DNA of 18,730 bases from assembly GCA_937901185.1 (NCBI GenBank), contig CALCHR010000118.1, positions 1-18,730 on the forward strand, given 5' to 3'. The position numbers and the translations under genes are program-made. Numbering within the stretch: the first letter of the stretch is position 1; each line of letters opens with the position of its first letter. This document shows positions 7,280 through 14,566 of this stretch, piece by piece. The notes beneath the pieces were generated by a model. It was not told the origin of the DNA. It searched no databases and saw only the letters and a program-made list of their open reading frames with translations. This stretch comes from an uncultured Bacteroidales bacterium. GTDB lineage: Bacteria > Bacteroidota > Bacteroidia > Bacteroidales > Bacteroidaceae.

Positions 7280-9322
7280 ATGCAGAAGAATTTTAATCGT
7301 ACTTTGATTACGGCGGCGCTTCCTTATGCCAATGGCGGTGTTCATATCGGCCATTTGGCGGGAGTTTATGTGCCGGCTGATATTTACGCGCGCTATCTTC
7401 GTCTGAAGGGCCGCGAAACTCTTTTCGTTTGCGGCTCTGACGAGCACGGCGTTCCGGTTACTATCCGCGCCAAGAAGGAGGGTATTACTACGCAGGAGGT
7501 GGTGGATCGCTACCACTCTTTGATTAAGGACTCCTTTGAGAAATTTGGTATCTCCTTCGACATTTATTCGCGCACCACATCGGCCACGCATCGTCAGCAG
7601 GCCTCCGACTTTTTCCGCAAGCTCTATGAGGAGGGAAAATTTGTGGAGATGGAGTCGGAGCAGTACTACGACGAGCAGGCCGGCGAGTTCTTGACCGACC
7701 GCAACATCAAGGGCGAGTGTCCGCGCTGTCATGCCGCCGATGCTTATGGCGACCAGTGCGAGAAATGCGGCTCTACGCTCTCGCCCGAGGAACTTATCAA
7801 CCCTTACAACGCAGCCACCGGCAATCCGCTCGTCAAGCGTAAGACCTCTCACTGGTACTTGCCGCTGAACGACCATCAGGAGTGGCTCGAGAAATGGATT
7901 TTGGAAGACCACAAAGAGTGGCGCTCCAATGTCTATGGCCAATGCAAGAGCTGGCTCGAGCTGGGTTTGCGCCCCCGTGCCGTTACGCGCGACCTCAACT
8001 GGGGTATTCCCGTGCCCGTGGAAGGCGCAGAGGGGAAAGTGCTCTACGTTTGGTTCGACGCTCCCATCGGCTATATTTCCAACACCAAGGAACTCCTGCC
8101 CGACACTTGGGAGAAGTGGTGGAAGCAGGATGACACGCGCCTTGTTCACTTTATCGGCAAGGACAACATCGTGTTCCACTGCATCGTATTCCCCGCCATG
8201 CTCAAGGCCGAAGGCAACTACATCCTCCCCGACAACGTTCCGTCCAACGAGTTCCTCAACCTCGAGGACGACAAGATTTCCACCTCACGCAACTGGGCTG
8301 TTTGGCTCCACGAATACCTTGTGGACTTCCCCGGAAAGCAAGACGTGTTGCGCTACGTGCTCACCGCCAACGCACCGGAAACTAAGGACAATAACTTTAC
8401 TTGGAAGGACTTCCAGGCCCGCAACAACAACGAGCTCGTGGCCGTTTATGGCAACTTCGTAAACCGCGCTTTGCAGCTCACCAAGAAATACTACGACGGC
8501 GAAGTGCCTGCGCTCGGCGAGCTCACCGACTTCGACCGCGCCACCATCGAGGAATTCAAGAATGTCAAGGGCGAGGTAGAGCGCCTACTCGAGCAGTTCC
8601 GCTTCCGCGATGCTCAGAAAGAGGCTATGGCCCTTGCACGCATCGGCAACAAGTATCTCGCCGATAGCGAACCTTGGAAGGTGATCAAGACAGACCCTGA
8701 GCGCGTGAAGACCGTTATCCATCTCTCGCTCCAGCTCGTTGCCAACCTGGCTATTGCCTTCGAGCCGTTCCTTCCCTTCTCTTCTGAGCGCCTGCGCGGT
8801 ATGCTCAATGTGGAGAGCTTGGCTTGGGACGACCTTGGCAGCACCACCCTGATTCCTGCCGGCCATCGCCTGGCAGAGCCCGCTTTGCTCTTCGAAAAGA
8901 TAGAAGACAACGTGGTGGAAGCACAGATTCAGCGCTTGGAAGATATCAAGAAAGCCAATGCTGCCGAAGCTCACAAGGCCAACCCCATCCGTAGCAACAT
9001 TGCCTTCGAAGATTTTGAGAAACTCGACATCCGTGTGGGCACCGTGCTCAGCTGCGAGCGTGTGCCTAAGATGAAGAAGCTCTTGAAGTTTGAGATTGCC
9101 GACGGACTGGAGAACCGTACCATCGTGAGCGGCATCGCTCAGCACTACGAGCCCGAGCAGTTGGTAGGCAAGCAAGTATGCTTCATCGCCAACCTCCCGC
9201 CGCGCGAGTTTAAGAACGGCCTTGTCAGCGAGGGTATGATTCTCTCTGCCGAAAACTTTGACGGCTCGCTCAGCGTGCTCACAGTCGATAAGAAGGTAGC
9301 GCCGGGTAGTGAGGTGAAATGA
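7280..9322 (+). CDS. metG: Methionyl-tRNA synthetase with C-terminal tRNA-binding domain
   Basis: This cytoplasmic enzyme charges tRNA-Met with methionine. The 680-aa product has HIGH at residues 22-25 inside TAALPYANGGVHIGHLAG and four zinc-binding cysteines at 147, 150, 160 and 163 (CPRC and CEKC). The KMSKS-type loop is KISTS at 332-336, and an anticodon-binding helical domain follows. From about residue 574 to the end there is a fused EMAPII/Trbp111-like tRNA-binding OB-fold (FEKLDIRVGTVLSCERVP). This is the long, two-domain form. I chose ATG 7280 because an upstream in-frame ATG at 7181 lies before the promoter and adds 33 residues unlike the family, whereas MQKNFNRTLITAALPYANGG is a normal start. 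It is divergent from secDF and ends at a strong terminator. Confidence 0.97.
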   Translation: MQKNFNRTLITAALPYANGGVHIGHLAGVYVPADIYARYLRLKGRETLFVCGSDEHGVPVTIRAKKEGITTQEVVDRYHSLIKDSFEKFGISFDIYSRTTSATHRQQASDFFRKLYEEGKFVEMESEQYYDEQAGEFLTDRNIKGECPRCHAADAYGDQCEKCGSTLSPEELINPYNAATGNPLVKRKTSHWYLPLNDHQEWLEKWILEDHKEWRSNVYGQCKSWLELGLRPRAVTRDLNWGIPVPVEGAEGKVLYVWFDAPIGYISNTKELLPDTWEKWWKQDDTRLVHFIGKDNIVFHCIVFPAMLKAEGNYILPDNVPSNEFLNLEDDKISTSRNWAVWLHEYLVDFPGKQDVLRYVLTANAPETKDNNFTWKDFQARNNNELVAVYGNFVNRALQLTKKYYDGEVPALGELTDFDRATIEEFKNVKGEVERLLEQFRFRDAQKEAMALARIGNKYLADSEPWKVIKTDPERVKTVIHLSLQLVANLAIAFEPFLPFSSERLRGMLNVESLAWDDLGSTTLIPAGHRLAEPALLFEKIEDNVVEAQIQRLEDIKKANAAEAHKANPIRSNIAFEDFEKLDIRVGTVLSCERVPKMKKLLKFEIADGLENRTIVSGIAQHYEPEQLVGKQVCFIANLPPREFKNGLVSEGMILSAENFDGSLSVLTVDKKVAPGSEVK

Positions 9323-9345
9323 CCCACTCAATAATAAATATAGTA

Positions 9346-9383
9346 GGGGCTGCGCCAGTCGGTGCAGCCCCTCTTCTTTTTTC
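9346..9383 (+). terminator. Intrinsic terminator of metG
   Basis: GGGGCTGC (9346-9353) pairs with GCAGCCCC (9364-9371). Three more pairs, one of them G-T, leave a 4-nt AGTC loop. TCTTCTTTTTTCT follows. It starts 23 bp after the metG stop. Confidence 0.92.
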
Positions 9384-9430
9384 TATTCCTTTCCTGCCAA
9401 TCTTCTGCACCTCCTGCCCTCCGCTCCGGA

Positions 9431-9582
9431 AGCTAAAAATTCCCCTTTGTAATCGCCTGGAAATCAAGGGTCATTTTGGGGCGTTTCTTAGGTAAAAGCT
9501 AGGTGAATTTCGGTAACTACTAAGAAAATTTTGGTAACTACTAGGAACGCGAAAGTAACTACTAAGAAAACGGGGGTGATAT
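9431..9582 (+). repeat. Dispersed intergenic repeat, copy B (four 21-bp tandem units)
   Basis: Copy B begins AGCTAAAAAT. A 35-bp head starts at GTAATCGC (9449), then TTTCTTAG, then four units starting at 9492, 9513, 9534 and 9555. It ends with CGGGGGTGATAT as copy A does. Across the roughly 87-bp TTTCTTAG-plus-array part I count 2 differences from copy A, against 9 in the 35-bp head. It lies between the facing terminators of metG and the topoisomerase gene. The rest of the 9384-9600 gap shows no gene. Confidence 0.93.
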
Positions 9583-9601
9583 GGCAGGGTGTTTCCCCCT
9601 T

Positions 9602-9634
9602 CAAAAAGAAAGCGCCCCGCATGAGGGCGCTTTT
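9602..9634 (-). terminator. Intrinsic terminator of the topoisomerase A-subunit gene
   Basis: AGCGCCC (9611-9617) pairs with GGGCGCT (9625-9631); flanking A-T pairs extend the stem to about 10 bp around a 7-nt loop. On the minus strand it is followed by TTTCTTTTTG. It lies about 25 bp after the stop codon. Confidence 0.88.
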
Positions 9635-9658
9635 CTTGATGGCGTAAGTTTCTTTTGG

Positions 9659-12298
9659 TTAGAAGAGTTTCAGTTGTCCGTCTTCATCGTCGGCCTCTTC
9701 AGCCTCTGTCTGTTCGGGCAGTTCTTCGGGTTCGGGAAAGCGGGTAGGCTCCAGTTCCTCAATGCGCTCAATGGCGCAGGTGGTGATGCGCTTGCCTTTT
9801 GCCTTGAAGCTCTTCACGCCGATGAATTGCTCTACGTCCAGCTCGAGCGGCTCGCGGAAACTGTCGGCGCCGCCGTAGGTGACGAGCAGGCGAGGATATA
9901 CTTGCGAGGTGAGCAGCACGAAGCGCGAGTTGGGATTCTCGCCGAGGAAGTTGAGGCGGCGCGAGCCGCTGGTGCGCTCAAACGTGAAGCGCTTCACATA
10001 GGCAAAGCCCTGCTGGTCGGCATCGTAGAGCACGGCGCTCCACACTTTGCTCTCGTCGAATTTCTCGATGAGCAGAATGTTAGGCTCGTAGTGGTTGTTG
10101 AGGTCGAAGCTGGAGGTGTAGAAGTCTCCGTTTTTCAGCACCACGAGCACGGCGTCGTCGCTATGGAACTCGCCGAGGTACTGTCCGCGCTCGTCGTAGT
10201 TGAGGCGCTGCACGTCGTGGTCAAACCACACCTTGCGGCCGCCCAATGTTGAGGCGCCATGCGCCTTGAGCGTAATCTTGTGCACCTCGAGCTTGGTGAG
10301 CAGGTTGCCCTTGCTCTGTCGGCCCTTCACCAGGATTTCTCCGAAGTCCTTGTCAAAGAAGATGCGGCGCAATTTGGGGTTGGGCTTGAGCGTCACCTTG
10401 ATGGTTTCGGCCTCGCCGTTGGGGTTGGCGGTGAAGTAGCAGATGCGGCTTCCGGGCTCGCCGCCGGTCACGTCGTATTCGCGGTCGTGGGTCACGGACG
10501 TCACATTGAAGCGCTTGATGAAGAACGCCCCGGCCTTGCCATCGCGGTACACCACGTTGTAGATGGTGCGCTTATCGTTTTTCTTAAATACGGCAATGTG
10601 TAGCACCTCGGCCTTGCGTTTCTCTTTCTTGGAGCGCTCGGTCTCGCCGATGAACACTTTTTCCTGCACGCGGGTCACCTTGTACGTACCGTCGCGGTAG
10701 AAAATAATCACATCGTCTATCTCTGAGCAGTTCTCTACAAACTCGTCCTTCTTGAGGCTGGTGCCAATGAAGCCCTCGGCGCGGTTGATGTAGAGCTTTT
10801 CGTTGGCCTCGATTACCTTGGTGGCTTCGATGGTGTCGAAGGAGCGTATCTCCGTGCGGCGAGGATGGTCGGCGGCATACTTCTCGCGGATGAGGCGGAA
10901 CCAATTGCAGGTCACCTCCACCATGTTGGCCAGGTCGCGGTCAATGCGGTCCACTTCTTCCTTCATGCGGGCGATGAGCTCTTCGGCTTTCTCTTTGTTG
11001 AACTTAAGGATACGGGCCATCTTGATTTCCATCAGGCGCAGGATGTCCTCCTTCGTAACCTCGCGGATAAACTGCGGGTAGAAGGGCGTGAGGCGCTCGT
11101 CGATGTGCTCGCAAGCGGCGTCCATTGTCTTGGCATTTTCAAACTGGCGGTCCTTGTAGATGCGCTCCTCGATAAAGATGCGCTCGAGCGAGGCGAAGTG
11201 CAGGCTCTCCATCAGTTCGCCGCGGCGGATGAGCAATTCGCGGCGAAGCAGCTCCTGCGTGTTGTCCACAGAGCGGCGCAGCACATCGCTCACCGAGAGG
11301 AACTTGGGGCGCTTCTCGTCGATGACGCAGCAGTTGGGCGAGATGGAAATCTCGCAATCGGTAAATGCGTAGAGCGCATCGATGGCTTTGTCCGAGCTCA
11401 CACCCGGTGTGAGATGAACGAGAATCTCTACGTTGGCAGCCGTGTTGTCGTCTACCTTGCGTATCTTAATCTTACCCTTTTCGTTGGCCTTGAGGATGCT
11501 GTCGATGAGGGAAGTGGTTGTTTTGCCGAAGGGGATTTCGCGGATGGCGAGGGTCTTGTTGTCAATCTTCTCAATCTTGGCACGCACCTTCACAGCGCCG
11601 CCTCGCATGCCGTCATTGTAGCGCGACACGTCGATGCTGCCTCCTGTCAGGAAGTCGGGGTAGAGGTGAAACTCCTCGCCCTGCAAGTAGCTGATGGCGG
11701 CATCGCAAAGCTCGCCCGGATTGTGGGGTAGAATTTTGGCAGAGAGACCTACGGCAATGCCTTCGGCGCCTTGCGCCAGGAGCAGCGGAAACTTGACGGG
11801 CAGCGCAATAGGCTCTTTGTTGCGGCCGTCGTAGCTGAGTTTCCACTCGGTAGTCTTGGGATTGAAGAGCACGTCGAGGGCAAACTTGGAGAGGCGCGCT
11901 TCGATGTAACGCGGAGCTGCGGCCGAGTCGCCCGTCAGGATGTTACCCCAGTTGCCCTGGCAGTCCACCAGCAAGTCTTTCTGTCCCAACTGCACAAGGG
12001 CATCGCCGATGGAGGCATCGCCGTGGGGGTGAAACTGCATGGTGTGGCCCACGATGTTGGCCACTTTGTTGTAGCGGCCGTCGTCCAGGCGCTTCATCGA
12101 GTGCAGGATGCGTCGCTGCACGGGCTTCAGACCGTCGCCCAAGTGGGGCACGGCGCGTTCGAGAATCACATACGAGGCGTAGTCCAAAAACCAGTTTTGG
12201 TACATACCTGCCAGTTGGTGCTTCACGCCTTCGTCCTTCAAGTCGGAGGGAACGTATGAAGAGTGGGCCTCTTGGAGTTCTTTCGTTTCGTCGCTCAT
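9659..12298 (-). CDS. parC: Topoisomerase IV subunit A (ParC-like; DNA gyrase/topo IV A family)
   Basis: This type IIA topoisomerase A subunit cuts and rejoins DNA to separate replicated chromosomes, working with a ParE/GyrB partner not seen here. The 879-aa product has the winged-helix core: GDGLKPVQRRIL (residues 54-65), HPHGDASIGDAL (90-101), and AAAPRYIEARL with the DNA-linking Tyr at about 131. A long coiled region (LIARMKEEVDRIDRDL) follows, then a beta-pinwheel-like C-terminal half and an acidic tail ending DGQLKLF. I do not see a GyrA-box (QRRGGKG-type), which favours ParC over GyrA. I start at ATG 12298 (MSDETKELQEAHSSY); the 37 upstream in-frame residues overlap the promoter and are unlike the family. 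The position matching quinolone-binding Ser83 of E. coli GyrA is Ala95. It is divergent from tRNA-Leu. Confidence 0.92.
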   Translation of the reverse strand: MSDETKELQEAHSSYVPSDLKDEGVKHQLAGMYQNWFLDYASYVILERAVPHLGDGLKPVQRRILHSMKRLDDGRYNKVANIVGHTMQFHPHGDASIGDALVQLGQKDLLVDCQGNWGNILTGDSAAAPRYIEARLSKFALDVLFNPKTTEWKLSYDGRNKEPIALPVKFPLLLAQGAEGIAVGLSAKILPHNPGELCDAAISYLQGEEFHLYPDFLTGGSIDVSRYNDGMRGGAVKVRAKIEKIDNKTLAIREIPFGKTTTSLIDSILKANEKGKIKIRKVDDNTAANVEILVHLTPGVSSDKAIDALYAFTDCEISISPNCCVIDEKRPKFLSVSDVLRRSVDNTQELLRRELLIRRGELMESLHFASLERIFIEERIYKDRQFENAKTMDAACEHIDERLTPFYPQFIREVTKEDILRLMEIKMARILKFNKEKAEELIARMKEEVDRIDRDLANMVEVTCNWFRLIREKYAADHPRRTEIRSFDTIEATKVIEANEKLYINRAEGFIGTSLKKDEFVENCSEIDDVIIFYRDGTYKVTRVQEKVFIGETERSKKEKRKAEVLHIAVFKKNDKRTIYNVVYRDGKAGAFFIKRFNVTSVTHDREYDVTGGEPGSRICYFTANPNGEAETIKVTLKPNPKLRRIFFDKDFGEILVKGRQSKGNLLTKLEVHKITLKAHGASTLGGRKVWFDHDVQRLNYDERGQYLGEFHSDDAVLVVLKNGDFYTSSFDLNNHYEPNILLIEKFDESKVWSAVLYDADQQGFAYVKRFTFERTSGSRRLNFLGENPNSRFVLLTSQVYPRLLVTYGGADSFREPLELDVEQFIGVKSFKAKGKRITTCAIERIEELEPTRFPEPEELPEQTEAEEADDEDGQLKLF

Positions 12299-12390
12299 CA
12301 GAAAATAGGTTTGAATGCTAAAATTGCGGGTGGCCTTCGGCTCTGCGGTATAAATATCGGCTAAAGCGCCTTCCGCACCTTTTCTTAGGG

Positions 12391-12398
12391 CAAAATTA
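12391..12398 (-). promoter_or_regulatory. -7 element (TAATTTTG) for the topoisomerase gene
   Basis: TAATTTTG on the minus strand matches TAnnTTTG and would give a leader of roughly 85 nt before ATG 12298. No clear -33 TTG is visible upstream. Confidence 0.5.
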
Positions 12399-12441
12399 CA
12401 AAAAAACATGGTTCGGACTCCGTGTTTTCAGAAAAAAGTGC

Positions 12442-12449
12442 TAACTTCG
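12442..12449 (+). promoter_or_regulatory. Probable -7 element (TAACTTCG) of tRNA-Leu
   Basis: TAACTTCG differs from TAnnTTTG at one base and ends 10 bp before the tRNA, which fits a start just upstream of the mature 5' end. The -33 element is unclear. Confidence 0.4.
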
Positions 12450-12459
12450 CAGCGCTTAA

Positions 12460-12541
12460 GCGCCTGTGGCGAAATTGGTAGACGCGCCAGACTTAGGATC
12501 TGGTGTCGCGAGACGTGTAGGTTCGAGTCCTATCAGGCGCA
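12460..12541 (+). tRNA. tRNA-Leu (anticodon UAG)
   Basis: Acceptor GCGCCTG (12460-12466) pairs with CAGGCGC (12534-12540), with discriminator A at 12541. The D-loop contains AATTGGTAGA. Anticodon stem CCAGA/TCTGG encloses loop CTTAGGA, giving anticodon TAG at 12494-12496, which reads CUA and possibly other CUN leucine codons. A long variable arm (TGTCGCGAGACGT), as expected for a class II tRNA, precedes the T-loop GTTCGAGTC. The 3' CCA is not encoded. Confidence 0.97.
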
Positions 12542-12550
12542 CGTATATAT

Positions 12551-12590
12551 AATAAAGGAGAATGCTCGTAGCAGAGGATTCTCCTTTATT
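12551..12590 (+). terminator. Hairpin terminator after tRNA-Leu
   Basis: AATAAAGGAGAAT (12551-12563) pairs perfectly over 13 bp with ATTCTCCTTTATT (12578-12590) around a 14-nt loop, 9 bp after the tRNA. The downstream tract is only CGTTT, so termination may rely on the second hairpin. Confidence 0.7.
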
Positions 12591-12596
12591 CGTTTA

Positions 12597-12635
12597 CGGC
12601 GCTGGCTTCTGAGGAGGTTGGCGCCGCCTTTTTTT
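12597..12635 (+). terminator. Second terminator-like hairpin after tRNA-Leu
   Basis: CGGCGC (12597-12602) can pair with GCGCCG (12621-12626), followed by CCTTTTTTT. The stem is short and the loop long, but the T-run is strong. It ends 5 bp before repeat copy C. Confidence 0.6.
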
Positions 12636-12640
12636 ATGGT

Positions 12641-12766
12641 TTTTGTAATCGCTTGAAAATCAAGGGTTATTTTCGGGCGTTTCTTAGGTAAAAGCTAGGT
12701 GAATTTCGGTAACTACTAGGAAAAATTCGGTAACTACTAAGAACGCGAAAGTAACTACTAAGAAAA
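12641..12766 (+). repeat. Dispersed intergenic repeat, copy C (four 21-bp tandem units)
   Basis: Copy C has the 35-bp head from GTAATCGC (12644), then TTTCTTAG, then four units starting at 12688, 12709, 12730 and 12751. Its right edge differs from A and B: after AAGAAAA it reads ACACCAAG instead of CGGGGGTGATAT. Its 5' flank is also unlike the other copies. It lies between the tRNA-Leu terminators and the end of gldH. The rest of the 12767-12851 gap has no gene, only a weak AGTGGC/GCCACT inverted repeat near 12824-12853. Confidence 0.93.
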
Positions 12767-12851
12767 ACACCAAGATGTAGGGAGGAAAATGGGGATGGAA
12801 AAGATGGGGGCCTAACTGCGGTTGAGTGGCGCCGAAGAGGGGGAGATGCCA

Positions 12852-13343
12852 CTATAGCGGAGCGATGTTTTCCAGGCGAAGCCCTACTTCGCTCACACCG
12901 GGCAGCAGGGGGCTTTGCATGATGTGGCGGATGGCGATGTGGCCTTTGGCGCCTTGCGGCAGACGGATGGTGTCGAGCGGGAAGGCGTATTGATAGAGCG
13001 AGACGCCTTGGCCGATGGGGTGTCCCTCTTCCGAGGCCAACTGGCAAACGAGGGTGTCGGTGCGCATGATGGCCGGCTGCTGCCAATGTTGGCGCACTTC
13101 GAGCCAGAGTTTGCGGTAGGGGTAGGCTTCAACGGTGGAGGTGCGCAGGTGGATGTGTAGCTGGAAACAACCGCTCTGGGGCAGCGAGTCGATGGGGTAG
13201 GTGAGCGTCTGACTGCTTTCCCACCCCTCGGCCGGCAGACTGCAGTAGCGATAGACGGCATCGCGCTGCTGGCATGAGGAAATCCCGGCTATCGCAAGGA
13301 TGGCCGGGATGATAGTCTTTAATATGTTGAGGCGGCGGGTCAT
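12852..13343 (-). CDS. gldH: GldH-family lipoprotein
   Basis: The 163-aa product looks like GldH, a lipoprotein needed for gliding in Flavobacterium and also found in non-gliding Bacteroidota. A short basic N-terminus is followed by a hydrophobic stretch (TIIPAILAIAGISSC) with the lipidated Cys at residue 24. Mature-domain features fit the family: VYRYCSLPAEGW near the start, a central beta-rich part (FQLHIHLRTSTVEAYPYRKL), and a C-terminal GHIAIRHIMQSPLLPGVSEV typical of GldH. Its ATG overlaps the ricT stop by 4 bp (ATGA), so translation is probably coupled. Downstream of ricT is also where I expect gldH in related genomes. Its molecular role is not known. It is the second envelope protein in this window tied to the gliding/type IX gene set, but it lies far from porP/gldK. 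Confidence 0.82.
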   Translation of the reverse strand: MTRRLNILKTIIPAILAIAGISSCQQRDAVYRYCSLPAEGWESSQTLTYPIDSLPQSGCFQLHIHLRTSTVEAYPYRKLWLEVRQHWQQPAIMRTDTLVCQLASEEGHPIGQGVSLYQYAFPLDTIRLPQGAKGHIAIRHIMQSPLLPGVSEVGLRLENIAPL

Positions 13344-14545
13344 TCTGTAGCGTTGTTTCCCTTAGCCTTGTCTTCGTGGTTGCGGCGGTCGTGTCCGCGG
13401 TGTGGGCGGTTGTTGCGTTCGCGGTGCTGTCCGCCCTGTCGGCCTTCGCCTTCGGGGGTGTGGCGCTTCTTGTTCTTTTTCTTCTTGACCTTGTCGAAGC
13501 GTGTGAGGTCTTCTTGTTCCACCAAATCGACGGGACGTTTGGGCGCTGCGCTTTCGCTCTCGTTGAGGTTGAGGGGCTTCTCGCCCTGCTTGTTGAGCTG
13601 TATGACCTCGAAGGCTCTTGCTGCGCTGATGGTTACGAGGTTGGCGGCCAAGCGCTTATCGGTGCTGTAGGTGATGAGGCCGGAGAGGATGTCCGTCTTA
13701 AAGTGGTAGTAAGTATTGTCGGCTGTCTCGAGCTGTATTTCTCTGCTCGGCAGTTTTTTGTAGGCTTCCAGATAAGTGTCCACTTCGTAGTTGAGGCAGC
13801 ATTTCAGTTTGGCGCACTGTCCGGCCAGCTTCTGCGGGTTGGGCGAGAGGTCTTGGTAGCGTGCGGCGTTGGTGGAGACAGAGTTGAAGTTCTTCATCCA
13901 CGTGGCGCAGCAGAGTTCGCGTCCGCAGGGACCTATTCCGCCGATGCGTCCGGCTTCTTGGCGCGCGCCGATTTGCTTCATCTCGATGCGCACGTGGAAC
14001 ACGTCGGCCAGCACCTTGATGAGTTGGCGGAAGTCCACACGGGCATCGGCAATGTAGTAGAAGATGGCTTTGTTTCCGTCGCCCTGGTATTCCACGTCGC
14101 CTATCTTCATCTTCAGTTCCAGCTCGTTGGCTATCTGGCGCGAGCGTATCATCGTATCCTGTTCGCGGGATTTTGCCTCCTCGTACTTTTCCAAGTCCAC
14201 AGGACGTGCCTTGCGATAGATGCGCTTGATTTCTGTGCCGGGCTTAAGGTTGGCTTTCTTCATTTGCAGGGGCACGAGCTGTCCGGTAAGGGTGACAACG
14301 CCGATGTCGTGGCCCGGACTGGCTTCGACGGCCACCATGTCGCCTTTCTGAAGGGGGATGTGGTTGTCGTTGCGGTAGTAGCCTTTTCTTGTGTGCTTAA
14401 ACTGTACCTCGACGAGGTCAAATTCCTCCTCGTTGATAGGTATGCCTGCCAGGTAGTCGTATGTATTGAGTTGCTTATCGGAGCGGCCACAGCCCTTGGC
14501 GCAGAAGCCGCGCAGCGTACCGCCTATTTTGAAGTCTGTATTCAT
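13340..14545 (-). CDS. ricT: RicT/YaaT (PSP1-domain) protein with Cys clusters
   Basis: The 401-aa product contains the PSP1 C-terminal domain. In Bacillus its relative RicT (YaaT) is part of a Fe-S complex that affects RNase Y and mRNA processing; its role in Bacteroidota is unproven. Two cysteine motifs typical of the family are at residues 207-213 (CGRELCC) and 244-250 (CAKLKCC). A further pair near the N-terminus, CAKGC at 15-19, is followed by GRSDKQLNTYDYLAGIP. The domain core includes EASPGHDIGVVTLTG (74-88) and FYYIADARVDFRQL (162-175). The C-terminal 60 residues are Lys/Arg-rich and low complexity (KVKKKKNKKRHTPEGEG), which suggests RNA binding or disorder. It lies 21 bp after holB and overlaps gldH by 4 bp, within the prfB-gldH operon. 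Confidence 0.9.
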   Translation of the reverse strand: MNTDFKIGGTLRGFCAKGCGRSDKQLNTYDYLAGIPINEEEFDLVEVQFKHTRKGYYRNDNHIPLQKGDMVAVEASPGHDIGVVTLTGQLVPLQMKKANLKPGTEIKRIYRKARPVDLEKYEEAKSREQDTMIRSRQIANELELKMKIGDVEYQGDGNKAIFYYIADARVDFRQLIKVLADVFHVRIEMKQIGARQEAGRIGGIGPCGRELCCATWMKNFNSVSTNAARYQDLSPNPQKLAGQCAKLKCCLNYEVDTYLEAYKKLPSREIQLETADNTYYHFKTDILSGLITYSTDKRLAANLVTISAARAFEVIQLNKQGEKPLNLNESESAAPKRPVDLVEQEDLTRFDKVKKKKNKKRHTPEGEGRQGGQHRERNNRPHRGHDRRNHEDKAKGNNATE

Positions 14546-14566
14546 ATATTATATATGTGTCACTGG

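Noticed and set aside
9492..9575. 21-bp units as a coding heptapeptide repeat
   Set aside because: The unit contains TAA and TAG in more than one frame, and no open frame spans the array on either strand.
9431..9582. Repeat elements as plain transcription terminators
   Set aside because: Separate canonical terminators already exist next to copies A, B and C, and the arrays are direct repeats without a U-tract following a GC-rich stem.
12299..12409. Upstream start for the topoisomerase gene at 12409
   Set aside because: The extension lies across the TAATTTTG promoter element and has no family similarity; ATG 12298 gives a normal N-terminus.
12408..12656. Plus-strand 82-codon open frame across the tRNA
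   Set aside because: It covers tRNA-Leu and its terminators, so it is not a protein gene.
12824..12853. AGTGGC/GCCACT inverted repeat as gldH terminator
   Set aside because: Only 6 bp of stem, a long loop and no T-run in the minus direction; not strong enough to list as a terminator.
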